Assembly (NCBI GenBank): GCA_016720835.1
Contig: JADKJW010000011.1
Span: 1 to 64,000, forward strand
Length of the DNA stretch: 64,000 nucleotides
Origin: Ignavibacteria bacterium
Lineage (GTDB): Bacteria > Bacteroidota > Ignavibacteria > SZUA-365
Direction: 5' to 3'
The notes under the pieces are model-generated. The model worked only from the letters and a program-made list of their open reading frames with translations. It had not been told where the DNA came from and made no database searches. The translations under genes and the position numbers were made by a program. Below are positions 1 through 8,483 of the stretch, in pieces (the first letter of the stretch is position 1; each line of letters opens with the position of its first letter).

Positions 1-340
1 ACGCAATTGACGGCGAAGGATGCACTGGGCGCTCACGCCCGTGACGAGTTAGGTATCTCCGACACACTCAGCGCACGACCCGTTCAGGCGGCATTGACTT
101 CGGCCGGCACGTTTGCGGTTGGTGCCGCCATGCCACTCGTGCTCGTCCTGTTTGTTCCCGGATCCGCGCTCGTCTGGACGGTATCGGGCAGTTCACTGTT
201 CTTTCTCGCGCTGTTGGGTGTCCTCGCAGCTCGTGCCGGAGGTTCACCGGTGTGGAAATCAGTCGCGCGTGACTTTTTGGGGAGCACTGGCGATGGCGCT
301 GACCGCAGGGGTTGGTGCATTGTTTGGCGCGACGCTTTGA
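1..340 (+). pseudogene. VIT-family (VIT1/CCC1) Fe2+/Mn2+ transporter, 3' part, frameshifted
   Basis: The first reading frame enters from outside the window and contains the typical VIT C-terminal half: the cytoplasmic-loop sequence KDALGAHARDELGIS, then ARPVQAALTSAGTFAVGAAMPL and a hydrophobic segment. At about position 265 the family-conserved ending (RVTFWGALAMALTAG, then VGALFGATL and a stop at 338-340) continues in the next frame, so one extra base lies in 262-267. Without correction the frame runs on to 423 with unrelated residues. VIT proteins move ferrous iron or manganese across membranes. The family match is strong on both sides of the shift. It could be a genuine pseudogene or a one-base assembly error; the 5' part is not visible. 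Confidence 0.8.
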
Positions 341-454
341 GACAAGACGGACGACGGAACACCGATTCACGTTCAATGCAGCTATCCCACGCGGCGTGTT
401 GTGAAAGTCATCACAGTCTATGAGACCGTTTCCTCTAATCAACGTGTGACAACG

Positions 455-1318
455 ATGGAAAAATCCAAAGGTCCGCAGTTCCTGAAATACTGCATTCCGA
501 TTATTGACACGCTGAAAGAACTCGGCGGTTCGGGGCAACCGAAGGAAGTCACGGATGCAGTTATCGACCGGATGAAAATCAGCGAGAAGGAACAGGCGGA
601 AACGAACAAGAACGGTGGTTCGCGCGTACGAAATCAAATTGCGTGGGCACGATTCTATCTGGTCAAAGCGGAATACATCGATGCATCCAAGCGAGGTGTC
701 TGGGCTTTGACGGTGAACGGTCGCAGCGCTCGCCTCACGCCAAGCGGCACATTGACGTTGTTCAAGGATGTGCAGAGCAAATTCCCGGCAAAGGGTGGCA
801 AGACATCAAAGGGGGAGGACGGTGTTGAAAAGCCGGCTCCAATTGATTCTGCGCAGGAAGACCGGACAGGGAAAACACTTTTGGATGTGCTGCAATCACT
901 CTCACCTTCGGGATTTGAACGGGTATCTCAGCGCCTGCTTCGCGAATCCGGATTTGAGCGAGTTACAGTTACAGGGAAATCAGGCGATGGAGGTATCGAT
1001 GGCCATGGCATTCTTCAGGTGAATCCATTTGTCAGCTTTACTGTTCTTTTCCAGTGTAAACGCTATGTCGGAGTGGTTTCAGCCTCGCAGGTTCGCGACT
1101 TCCGTGGTGCGATGGTCGGAAGGGCGGATAAGGGAATCATCATCACTACCGGCACATTCACGACCGAGGCAGCAAAGGAAGCGCGACGCGATGGAGCCCC
1201 GCCGATAGAGCTGGTCGATGGAGAATCACTGGTTAAAATGTTCGAACGATTGGAACTTGGCGTAAAACCAATAACCGTCTTCGAAATTGATGAGGCGTTC
1301 TTTCAAGAGTACGGTTGA
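455..1318 (+). CDS. mrr: Mrr-type restriction endonuclease
   Basis: A 287-residue protein with the two-part architecture of Mrr, a type IV-like enzyme that cuts modified foreign DNA. Residues 1-110 form an N-terminal winged-helix domain (QFLKYCIPIIDTLKELGG, then SRVRNQIAWARFYLVKAEYI). Residues 140-280 form the PD-(D/E)XK nuclease: GFE at 153-155, GDGGID at 177-182 with D182, and the QCK catalytic triplet at 200-202. A GTG at 401 would add 18 residues, but the family start fits ATG 455. There is no clear Shine-Dalgarno sequence. Base composition is visibly more AT-rich than the Sel1 gene that follows, and no methylase or other restriction subunit is adjacent, so it looks like a solitary, horizontally acquired defence gene. 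It converges on the gene ending at 1374. Confidence 0.88.
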   Translation: MEKSKGPQFLKYCIPIIDTLKELGGSGQPKEVTDAVIDRMKISEKEQAETNKNGGSRVRNQIAWARFYLVKAEYIDASKRGVWALTVNGRSARLTPSGTLTLFKDVQSKFPAKGGKTSKGEDGVEKPAPIDSAQEDRTGKTLLDVLQSLSPSGFERVSQRLLRESGFERVTVTGKSGDGGIDGHGILQVNPFVSFTVLFQCKRYVGVVSASQVRDFRGAMVGRADKGIIITTGTFTTEAAKEARRDGAPPIELVDGESLVKMFERLELGVKPITVFEIDEAFFQEYG

Positions 1319-1373
1319 AGCTGGAGAAACCGTCCTTTTACTATCCGACGATGGTGTTCGTCGGCATCCGCTT

Positions 1374-2945
1374 CTAGCGCTTTCGATCCACCATCCGCTT
1401 GAGCGCGGCGAAGGCGAGACGGCTGCCGCGCGAGGCCGCCATGCGGTAGGCGCGCGCGGCGTACCCCTCGTCCTGCATCATGCCGCGGCCGCGTTCCGCG
1501 CAGCTCGCGAGAGCCACCTGCGCGATGACGGAACCGAGCTGCAATGCCCTGCGCAGGGTGACGATGGCCGAATCGAGTCGCTCGTCGTCTTCATCCGCAA
1601 ATGCGATGGCGGCGGCGAGACGGATCGCGGCCTCGGCGTCGCCCTCGGCGGCGGCGCGCTTCCAGTGCTGCTCGGCGCTGCGCGCGTCGCGTTCGACGGA
1701 ACGCCCGCTCTGATACAGCAAGCCGAGCTGCACCGCGGCCTGCGTTGAGCCTCTCCTCCCGGCGTCGCGGAGGAGCTCGACGGCCTGGCCGTCCGTGATG
1801 CGCCGGTCGAAACCGAGGAGCGTCAATTCCGCGAGGACGAGCTTCGCCCGCGCATCGGATGCCTGAGCGCGTTTCTGCACGTCCGCAAGGACGCCCGGCT
1901 TCCTTGCGAGGGCGTTGAGGAAGGGAAAGGCGCGCGCGGCGTCGATGTAGAGCGCGCGGAGATACTGCTCCATTCCGGCAATCGGATCGGGTGTTCCGAT
2001 AATGCCGGTCTCGAGGCAACGGCCGTACAGCACGGCGGCCTCGGGATTGCACGCGCCGGCGGCCTCGCGCAGGAGTTCCCCGCGCACCATGCGCTGCAGC
2101 GAGGCGATGGAAGCGGGTGCGCTCCCGGCGCCGACAGCTGTTGAATCGAACACGCTCACCGAAAGGCTGGCGGATGCCTCGCGCGCGAGCGTCGGGAGAT
2201 CCGCCGTTTCCGCGACGCTGCTGTCGCGCCGGAAGTCCAGAAACACCGGCGACCATCCGCCCTGCCTGCCGGCCCGCGGCGCGCGTGTCGCAGCCCCGTC
2301 ATTCCCGCCTGCATCGGGCGTTGTTTCGGTTGCATCGTCCTCGCTCGACAGTCCCAGCCGCGCGATCTCCGCGAGGGCTTCCCTGGCCGGCGCGTATCCG
2401 GAGTCGGCGGCAAGGGCGATCCAGCGCTTCGCCTCCTTCCAACTGCGCGGGAAGACGAGATCATCAGTAAACAGCAGGCCGTAATTGTGCTGCGCCTCGG
2501 GCATGCCGCGGTCCGCGGCCCGGTGGAGGTAGAGCGCGGCGCGCACGGGATTCCATTCCACGCCCCACCCGCTGCTCATCAGCAGCGAGTAGTTGTAATT
2601 TGCCTGCATCAGATCCTGCTCCGCCGCCCTGCCGATCCAGTAGGCCGCCTTCGCGGTGTCGGCCGCGAAGCCGTCGCCGAACAAAAAGCGCAGTCCCAGC
2701 TCGTGCTGCGCGAACTTGTCGCCCGCATTCGCTTCGCGGATCAGCGTCAGGTCGCGCCACTGCTGCTCGGGATCGGGATTCAGCGGGAGCGCCTGCTGAC
2801 GCGGAGGTCGGTACGTGCGGAACACGGGACTCTCCACGCGCACCTGTGCCGCGCACGGCAGTGCCGGGAAACAGACGGCCAGCAGAAACAGTGCGACGGC
2901 GGGAAAGACCTCGCGGCGCGTGCCTGTCACCGTTCGCCCGCTCAT
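1374..2945 (-). CDS. Secreted Sel1-like repeat protein
   Basis: A 523-residue protein. ATG at 2945 is chosen because it gives a signal peptide (VFPAVALFLLAVCFPALPCAA) and because ATG overlaps the TGA of the upstream gene as ATGA, indicating translational coupling. Sel1/TPR-like repeats are visible: AQHELGLRFLFGDG, then KAAYWIGRAAEQ, AALYLHRAADRGMPEAQHNYGLL and AKRWIALAADSGYAPA. A second block follows near the C terminus (AAVQLGLLYQSGRSVERDA, then AEQHWKRAAAEGDAEAAIRLA). Sel1 repeats form alpha-solenoids for protein-protein contacts. No catalytic domain is seen and the partner is unknown. The frame extends upstream to 3059 but that part lies inside the neighbouring gene. Confidence 0.82.
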   Translation of the reverse strand: MSGRTVTGTRREVFPAVALFLLAVCFPALPCAAQVRVESPVFRTYRPPRQQALPLNPDPEQQWRDLTLIREANAGDKFAQHELGLRFLFGDGFAADTAKAAYWIGRAAEQDLMQANYNYSLLMSSGWGVEWNPVRAALYLHRAADRGMPEAQHNYGLLFTDDLVFPRSWKEAKRWIALAADSGYAPAREALAEIARLGLSSEDDATETTPDAGGNDGAATRAPRAGRQGGWSPVFLDFRRDSSVAETADLPTLAREASASLSVSVFDSTAVGAGSAPASIASLQRMVRGELLREAAGACNPEAAVLYGRCLETGIIGTPDPIAGMEQYLRALYIDAARAFPFLNALARKPGVLADVQKRAQASDARAKLVLAELTLLGFDRRITDGQAVELLRDAGRRGSTQAAVQLGLLYQSGRSVERDARSAEQHWKRAAAEGDAEAAIRLAAAIAFADEDDERLDSAIVTLRRALQLGSVIAQVALASCAERGRGMMQDEGYAARAYRMAASRGSRLAFAALKRMVDRKR

Positions 2946-3859
2946 CTGGTGCCGAAGCGGAATATCGCGCCGTCGTTGCCGACAGCCACCGCCACGGTAT
3001 CGCTGATGAACGCGATCGAATTCAAGACCTCCGCCTGCGCCGTGGTGTGCAGGCGCCAATGTTCACCCTTGCGGTCCGATCGGAGCACCACTCCGCGCTT
3101 GCCGACGGCCCAGCCGCGTCCGCGCGCATCGAAACGCACCTTGTTCAGATGCGTCAGGTACGCGTCCTTTTTCGACCACGTCTCGCCGCCATCCTCCGTC
3201 TTGCAGACGAGACCGTTGTATCCCGCCAGCCAGCACACCTGCGGGGAGCGCGCGGCGAGCGATGTCGCGGGGATGTTCGACGGCGGCTTCTGCTGCCGCC
3301 ACGTCGCGCCGCCGTCCGTCGTGCGGAGGAGCAATCCCTGCACCGAGGAACACCATCCGTGCAGCGAATCGGCAAAGGAAATGGCGTCAAGCATCTTGTC
3401 GGTGCCCGAATGCTGCGCCGCCCAGGTGAGACCCGCATCCGTCGACTTGAGAATCGTGCCCTTGTCGCCGCTCAACCAGACCGTCGACGTGCCGGCCGCC
3501 GCGAGACCGGGCAGGTGATTCTTCCGTCCGAGCTGCACGGGCGACCAGCTCTCCCCGCCGTCGGTCGTGCGGAACAGCGTGGCCCAGAACCCGGAGGCGA
3601 TGCCGATGCCGGGAGTAAAAAAATGCACGTTGCGGAACGCCAGCTGCGCCGAGGAACGGCCGGGCGCCCAGCTCTTTCCCCCATCCGTCGTCCGCTGAAT
3701 CACGCCATAATCGCCGACGGCGAAGCCATGCAGGGAGTCGGTGAACGCGACGTCCCACATCGCGGTCTTCGTCATTTCCGGGACGGGCGCCACGGTGCGC
3801 TGCGCGAAGGCGGCGGGTGTGGAGAGCAACAGGAAGACAAGAAGCGGGCGAATCGTCAT
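2942..3859 (-). CDS. Secreted YCF48-like beta-propeller protein
   Basis: A 305-residue protein with a signal peptide (MTIRPLLVFLLLSTPAAFA) and about six repeats carrying the YCF48/BNR signature: FAVGDYGVIQRTTDGGKSW, LFRTTDGGESW, LKSTDAGLTW, LLRTTDGGATW, KTEDGGETW. Repeats of the type x-T-x-DGG-x-x-W build a beta-propeller. YCF48 itself helps photosystem II assembly, but in heterotrophic Bacteroidota these proteins are exported and of unknown function, so photosynthesis should not be inferred. It is the first gene of a two-gene operon with the Sel1 protein (4-base ATGA overlap). No type IX sorting domain is present at the C terminus. Confidence 0.82.
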   Translation of the reverse strand: MTIRPLLVFLLLSTPAAFAQRTVAPVPEMTKTAMWDVAFTDSLHGFAVGDYGVIQRTTDGGKSWAPGRSSAQLAFRNVHFFTPGIGIASGFWATLFRTTDGGESWSPVQLGRKNHLPGLAAAGTSTVWLSGDKGTILKSTDAGLTWAAQHSGTDKMLDAISFADSLHGWCSSVQGLLLRTTDGGATWRQQKPPSNIPATSLAARSPQVCWLAGYNGLVCKTEDGGETWSKKDAYLTHLNKVRFDARGRGWAVGKRGVVLRSDRKGEHWRLHTTAQAEVLNSIAFISDTVAVAVGNDGAIFRFGTR

Positions 3860-4096
3860 GGGGCGTTTCCGTAGTCCGGTGTCGTGAAGTCCGCCCGCTC
3901 GTCGCGGTGCGGGTCGAGGCGAAACGAAATCTACTTCGCGCAGGGGACAGCATGCAAGGGCGTATGCAGCGACCGTCGTCCGCGCGCGACCGCGGGAGAT
4001 GCCCGGCGCCGCGGTCCGGCGTGTTGGAGCGATCGATTCGCGGCAGTACTTTCACGGACGTCCCCTCGCATCCCAAACGGAAAACGGAGAATACTC
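3860..4096. other. Divergent intergenic region, YCF48-like gene / terC
   Basis: This 237-base spacer separates the minus-strand YCF48-like gene (start 3859) from the plus-strand TerC gene (start 4097). It must carry promoters for both, but I could not find a convincing TTG-N20-TAnnTTTG site on either strand. Only the Shine-Dalgarno GGAG at 4086-4089 stands out. Confidence 0.4.
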
Positions 4097-4846
4097 GTGG
4101 AATGGATCACCGACCCCGCGGCCTGGCTCGCGCTTCTGACCCTGACGGTTCTCGAGATCGTGCTCGGCATCGACAACATCATCTTCCTCTCGATCATGAC
4201 CGGCAAACTGCCGCCGGAGAAACAGCCGAAGGCGCGCGTCATCGGCCTCCTGCTGGCCATGCTGATGCGCGTTGTCCTGCTCTTCTCGCTGACGTGGATC
4301 ATGCGCCTGACCGAGCCGCTGTTCACGGTGATCGGAAACGCGATTTCGGGGAGAGACCTGATTCTGCTCCTCGGCGGGGCGTTCCTGCTCTACAAGAGCA
4401 CGCACGAAATTCATGACAAACTGGAGGGCGAGGAGGAGCATGCACAGAAACTCGTCCGCGCCTCCTTCGGCGCCGTGATCGCGCAGATTGTCGCGCTCGA
4501 CATCGTGTTCTCCTTCGATTCCGTCATCACGGCCATCGGCATGGCGAATCAGCTCGGCATCATGATCGCGGCGGTCGTCATCGCCGTGCTGTTCATGCTC
4601 TTCGCGGCGAAATCGATCGGCTCCTTCATCGAAAAACACCCGACCATCAAGATGCTCGCGCTGAGCTTCCTGCTGCTCATCGGACTCTCGCTCATTGCGG
4701 AAGGCCTCGATCAGCACGTGCCGAAGGGGTACATCTACTTTGCGATGGGCTTTTCGGTGTTCGTGGAAATGCTGAACACCAGCTCGAAGAAGAAAAAGGG
4801 GGCGCCGGTGCGCCTGCGCAAAACCCGGAAGGCCGTCACGGACTGA
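4097..4846 (+). CDS. TerC family integral membrane protein
   Basis: A 249-residue protein. The start is GTG 4097, with GGAG at 4086-4089 at good spacing. It gives the family beginning (M)EWITDPAAWLALLTLTVLE. The TerC hallmark ending in GIDNIIFLS (E20, D26, N27) and the second acidic motif IVALDIVFSFDSVITAIGM are present, with about seven hydrophobic segments. TerC/Alx/YkoY proteins are implicated in metal ion (Mn2+) efflux and tellurite resistance; the exact ion cannot be told from sequence. A longer frame reaches back to 3884, but that extension is basic and unlike the family. The stop at 4844-4846 directly abuts the stop of the convergent gene at 4847. A yybP-ykoY riboswitch was looked for in 3860-4096 and not recognised. 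Confidence 0.88.
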   Translation: MEWITDPAAWLALLTLTVLEIVLGIDNIIFLSIMTGKLPPEKQPKARVIGLLLAMLMRVVLLFSLTWIMRLTEPLFTVIGNAISGRDLILLLGGAFLLYKSTHEIHDKLEGEEEHAQKLVRASFGAVIAQIVALDIVFSFDSVITAIGMANQLGIMIAAVVIAVLFMLFAAKSIGSFIEKHPTIKMLALSFLLLIGLSLIAEGLDQHVPKGYIYFAMGFSVFVEMLNTSSKKKKGAPVRLRKTRKAVTD

Positions 4847-7540
4847 TCAGGGCGCGAACAGCACGCGGGCCTGGCGGCTGCCGCTCCCGCGCGCCGTTTC
4901 CGCTTCCGCGCGCAACCGGTACACACCGGGCGGGAGCACCCCGTGCCTCCCGAGATCGATGGAGATCGTGTGCGTCCCCGCGGACAAGGAGCCCGCGCTC
5001 TCGCGCGCGACACTGCGGCCGCGCATGTCGAAGAGTGTCAGAGCGAGACCGGTCGCCGGCACGTCAAGCGCCAGTGTGACGCGAAGCGCCGTTCCGGGCC
5101 GCAGAGGCTGCGGGTACAGCGCCGCGATGCGGAAGGACAGCGGATCCACCGCGTCATCCACGGCGTTGACAACCACGGCGATGCCCTCAACGGGAATGCT
5201 GTGTGGAGACGAGAGATCGTCGGCTTCCACAAGAACGTTCGTGGTGAAGCTCCCGGCTTCCGTCGGCGAGAACGTGATCCCGATGCTCGACCTGCCGCTC
5301 GCGGGCACGGTCAGCGGCGAGAATGGGTCGAGCAGGAACTGATCCGCCCGACCGCCCTCGAGCCGCATGGCGGTTACCCGCATCTCCACACCGCCGGTAT
5401 TGATCAGCTCGAGCGTCTTCTTCTGCGTGGCGGGGATGACGGTCTTGTCGAAACGCAGGCGGAGCGGACTGTTGTTGAACACCGGATAGCCGCCCGCACC
5501 GCGCAACAGCGTCTGCTTGACCGAGTCCGTCGAGGAGTTCTCGATGACCAGGATGGCGGTTCTCGATCCCTCGCCCCCGGGCCGGAAGCGCAGCCGCAGC
5601 GATACCGATCCCTGCGCGGGGACGACGAAGGGCAACGTGAGACCGTCCGGCAGAAGGAAATCATCAGGATGGTCGCCGGTCATGCGCAACCCGGTGATGC
5701 GGAGCGGACCGGTGCCGGTGCTGCGGATGATGTTCTCGACCACGGTGTCGATCGTCGCGCCGACGCGGGACGCGCCGAAGATGAACATCTGCAGCACCGA
5801 GATTCTGGGTATCGCGCCAAAACCGGTGAGCGGCACGACGACGGGGTCGAGCGAGGAATTGCTGTTGATGCGGAGCTGTGCCGTCCTGTCGCCCGATTCC
5901 TTCGGCGTGAAGGAGACGGCGACGCGCAGCAGGGAATCCGTCGCGAGAGTGATCGGGAAGGTCAACGGGGTCAGGATGTGGAAATCGCTGTACGCGTTGC
6001 CCACGGGCGGACGGCGGATGTCGGTAATTTTCAGAGGCACCGGTCCGGTGTTTCCGAACACAATGGTATCGATGCGCGTCTCGCTGACTTTGACTACCGT
6101 AAAGCGCATCGTGTCCGTCGTGCTGAGATGGGGAGCGTAATCGATTTTCTGCGCGTAGATGTCCGCCTGGCCGTCCGCCACGCGCCCGTCGGCCCATACG
6201 GCGATGGCGGACCCGCGCCCTGCGGGAACGAGTTGCGGCGAAAGTTGATCGTGATCGGCGGACGCGAGCAGCAGGCCGTTTTGCGTCCACTCGGTGTAGT
6301 TTGTCTGACCCGACGCGGAGATGCGGTTCATGTACAGATCGTAATCGAAGGTGTTGCGCTTGTCCTGCCACACGACGAAGGCGCCGCCCGTGCTGTCGCC
6401 GACGAGTTGCGCGATCTCCTGCGCCGAGCCGGCGATCGTGCAGATGGGCTGTCCGTACTGCGAACTGGTTTTCGGGATGGTGCCGTCGCTGAGCACCTGG
6501 CCGAGGTACACATCGCCATCGCTGAGTCCGTTGCGAAAATCGGTCCACGACGCCATCGCGCCGCCGCGGCCGTCGGTTGTGATGAAGATGCCGGACTGGG
6601 ATTTTGGCGACGCGGCCAGCTGGTAGCCGTCGAGGAAGCGGCCGTTGCCGTCCGCGTCGAGGAGCTGCATGTAGATGGCCGATTGCGCGGCGCCGCCGCG
6701 ATAGTCCTGCCAGACGACGGCCGCGCCGCCGTTGCCGGCGGACGCCACCTTTGGCGCGATCTGCCGCTCGGGCAGCGCGCAGACGGCGAGTTCCTGCGTC
6801 CAGCTCCGTGCGCCGTTCGAGGCGATGTGTTGCGCGTAGATGTCGTCGCCGCTGCGGCGGTCCATCCACACGACGTAGGCGCCGCCCTGCTGATCCGTCG
6901 CGACATCCGGGTAGAGCTGATCACCGGCGGCATCGCAGACCATTGCGCCATCCGCGCTCCAGACCGCGGATCCGTCCGGAGCGAGACGTTGCGCGTAGAT
7001 ATCGTTGTTCCCGCCGCGCCCATCCTGCCAGGCGAGGATGCAGCCGCCCGCGCCGTCGGTGATGACCGTCGCCCACTGCTGATCCTTCACGGCGCCGCAG
7101 ACGGTGATGCCGCCTGCGGTCCAGAGCGCCGTGCCTGCGGCGTTGACGTGCTGGACGAACACGTCGTGATGTCCGTTCTTGCGATTCCACCACGCGATGT
7201 ACGCGCCGCCCGCGCCATCCGCGGCAATGCCGCCGAGTTGCTGGCCCGTCGCGGCGGCGCTGATCATGATGCCGTCCTTCAGCCAGGGTGTAAGACCGTC
7301 CGTGGTGACGCGCGCTGCGTAGATCGCGGGGGTGCTCCCGCTGCGGATGTCCTCCCAGGCGACGAAGACGCCGCCGCTGCCGTCCTGAACCGTCCGGGGA
7401 TTTTTCTGCCATCCCGAAGCGGTGCAGACCGGCAGACCGTTCGCCGCCCAGCGCAGGATCTGCGCATGGAGCAGCGCGGGCGCCGCACACAGCGAGAGAA
7501 GGAGGAACAGCTGCGGCAAGCCGCTCGTCGGACGTGTCAT
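4847..7540 (-). CDS. Large secreted protein with type IX-like C-terminal sorting domain
   Basis: An 897-residue protein. ATG 7540 follows an AGGTGA ribosome-binding site and gives a signal peptide (GLPQLFLLLSLCAAPALLHAQ). Residues 25-430 are tandem repeats with the pattern GG-x-x-x-x-W-x-D-x-R (for example GGVFVAWEDIRSG, GGCILAWQDGRGG, GGAYVVWMDRRSG, GGAFVVWQDKRN), a propeller-like fold. Residues of about 440-790 are Ig-like modules of the ASPM/SPD-2/Hydin (choice-of-anchor D) type (for example PLKITDIRRPPVG, then SFTPKESGDRTAQLRINSNS). The last 90 residues (IAALYPQPLRPGTALRV, then LTLFDMRGRSVARE and LPPGVYRLRAE) resemble a type IX sorting domain. It is probably surface-attached or released. 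The frame extends to 8536 without coding character. Confidence 0.82.
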   Translation of the reverse strand: MTRPTSGLPQLFLLLSLCAAPALLHAQILRWAANGLPVCTASGWQKNPRTVQDGSGGVFVAWEDIRSGSTPAIYAARVTTDGLTPWLKDGIMISAAATGQQLGGIAADGAGGAYIAWWNRKNGHHDVFVQHVNAAGTALWTAGGITVCGAVKDQQWATVITDGAGGCILAWQDGRGGNNDIYAQRLAPDGSAVWSADGAMVCDAAGDQLYPDVATDQQGGAYVVWMDRRSGDDIYAQHIASNGARSWTQELAVCALPERQIAPKVASAGNGGAAVVWQDYRGGAAQSAIYMQLLDADGNGRFLDGYQLAASPKSQSGIFITTDGRGGAMASWTDFRNGLSDGDVYLGQVLSDGTIPKTSSQYGQPICTIAGSAQEIAQLVGDSTGGAFVVWQDKRNTFDYDLYMNRISASGQTNYTEWTQNGLLLASADHDQLSPQLVPAGRGSAIAVWADGRVADGQADIYAQKIDYAPHLSTTDTMRFTVVKVSETRIDTIVFGNTGPVPLKITDIRRPPVGNAYSDFHILTPLTFPITLATDSLLRVAVSFTPKESGDRTAQLRINSNSSLDPVVVPLTGFGAIPRISVLQMFIFGASRVGATIDTVVENIIRSTGTGPLRITGLRMTGDHPDDFLLPDGLTLPFVVPAQGSVSLRLRFRPGGEGSRTAILVIENSSTDSVKQTLLRGAGGYPVFNNSPLRLRFDKTVIPATQKKTLELINTGGVEMRVTAMRLEGGRADQFLLDPFSPLTVPASGRSSIGITFSPTEAGSFTTNVLVEADDLSSPHSIPVEGIAVVVNAVDDAVDPLSFRIAALYPQPLRPGTALRVTLALDVPATGLALTLFDMRGRSVARESAGSLSAGTHTISIDLGRHGVLPPGVYRLRAEAETARGSGSRQARVLFAP

Positions 7541-7578
7541 GGCATCACCTCGGGGATACTCGGATCTTGAACTGAAAT

Positions 7579-7609
7579 GAAAAGTATGCCGCCTTCCGTC
7601 AAGAGACAA
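7579..7609 (-). promoter_or_regulatory. Bacteroidota-type promoter for the gene starting at 7540
   Basis: On the minus strand TTG (7609-7607) is followed by 20 bases and then TACTTTTC (7586-7579), one mismatch from TAnnTTTG. The inferred transcript starts about 30 bases before the ATG at 7540. The site lies downstream, in the direction of transcription, of the terminator at 7661-7692. Confidence 0.55.
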
Positions 7610-7660
7610 GATGTATCTGCAAAACGACGCAGTTGCTCTGCATTGCCTGCGGGAAAAATG

Positions 7661-7692
7661 AAAAAACGAACGAGGACGGGCGTCCTCGTTCG
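7661..7692 (-). terminator. Intrinsic terminator, minus strand, with no obvious gene
   Basis: A perfect 12-bp inverted repeat (CGAACGAGGACG at 7667-7678, its complement at 7681-7692, 2-base spacer) is followed on the minus strand by six T residues (A-tract 7661-7666 on the plus strand). The plus strand has no T-tract after the stem, so it acts on minus-strand RNA. No minus-strand protein gene ends here: the nearest upstream one ends at 8880. Confidence 0.75.
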
Positions 7693-7870
7693 TGATGCTT
7701 CCCGGCTCGCGCCGGTCTGATGTCGTTCCCGAGCAAGGGGGGATCGGGAACCGTCTCAACATGGAGGCGGTGAGATGAAGGGAAATGTGGCGAGGTGCCT
7801 TTTCATGAGCCTGTTCATCGGGGGGAGTTGAGTCTATCCATCTGGGAGGAAGGTCCCGGCAACTCACCGT
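7667..7870 (-). ncRNA. Candidate structured small RNA ending at the terminator
   Basis: Between about 7870 and the terminator the minus strand can form several helices: GAGTTG/CAACTC, GTTCCCGA/TCGGGAAC, and CCGGC closed by a GCGA (GNRA-type) loop with GCCGG, then the terminator stem. A tiny frame, MNRLMKRHL followed by 11 more residues to TGA, sits in the same strand but has no ribosome-binding site. The downstream gene has its own promoter at 7579-7609, so a separate short transcript is the simplest explanation of the terminator. An attenuator leader is the alternative. I found no clear promoter for this RNA and recognise no known RNA family. Confidence 0.3.
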
Positions 7871-8026
7871 CTCTGAATGTAAAACAATGCAATGACGTGA
7901 AATGTTACCGGCGTGCCGGCGATTTTCAGGGCAATTGTTTTTCTCCGTATACTCGGGGCGCGCGGTGAGCACGGGATCGGCATCACGCGCGCCGCAACGC
8001 ACCCCAACGACACCGGAGCAGCCGCC

Positions 8027-8482
8027 ATGACGAACCTCATCTCCGCCGCAGCCCTCGCCGACAGTATCGGACAAGAGAATCTTGTTCTTGTCGACTGCCG
8101 CTTTGATGTTGCCGATCCCGAGCGCGGGCCGCGGAACCATGCCGAAGGGCACATTCCCGGCGCGGTGTACGCGCATCTTGACGAAGACCTCTCGCTCCCC
8201 GTGGCGCTGCACGGTGGTCGGCATCCCCTCCCCGCGATCGATCGCATGGAGGCGCTGTTCGGACGGCTCGGCATCGAATCCGGCCGCACGCGCGTGATCG
8301 CGTACGACGATGCGGGAGGCTCCTACGCCGCGCGCCTGTGGTGGATGCTGCGCTACCTCGGACATCGGCAGGTTCAGCTGCTCGACGGCGGATGGCAGGC
8401 GTGGCTCGCTTCGGGCGGGCGGGTGGATACGGCGGTACCGCGGGTACGCCCCGCAGTCTTCGAACCCGCGGTGCAGGACTGA
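8027..8482 (+). CDS. Sulfurtransferase (rhodanese), N-terminal domain of a split SseA-like enzyme
   Basis: A 151-residue frame with GGAG at 8015-8018 before ATG 8027. It matches the non-catalytic first rhodanese domain of 3-mercaptopyruvate/thiosulfate sulfurtransferases: LVDCRFDVADPERG, HIPGAVYAHLDEDLS, then RVIAYDDAGGSYAARLWW and LLDGGWQAW. It ends with TGA at 8480-8482 exactly in the inter-domain linker. The second, catalytic domain follows in the next frame from ATG 8484, one base after the stop. Usual SseA enzymes are one chain of about 280 residues; 151 plus 123 residues adds up to that. Either the gene is truly split with coupled translation, or one extra base near 8480 broke a single gene. 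Confidence 0.85.
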   Translation: MTNLISAAALADSIGQENLVLVDCRFDVADPERGPRNHAEGHIPGAVYAHLDEDLSLPVALHGGRHPLPAIDRMEALFGRLGIESGRTRVIAYDDAGGSYAARLWWMLRYLGHRQVQLLDGGWQAWLASGGRVDTAVPRVRPAVFEPAVQD

Positions 8483-8483
8483 G

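Noticed and set aside
2942..3859. Photosystem II assembly role suggested by the YCF48-like fold
   Set aside because: No photosynthesis gene is present, and YCF48-like propellers are widespread in exported proteins of heterotrophic Bacteroidota.
7745..7875. Weak resemblance of GGAGGAAGGTCCCGG on the plus strand to an RNase P RNA core
   Set aside because: The rest of an RNase P RNA would have to lie in the sulfurtransferase coding sequence, and the other conserved elements are missing.
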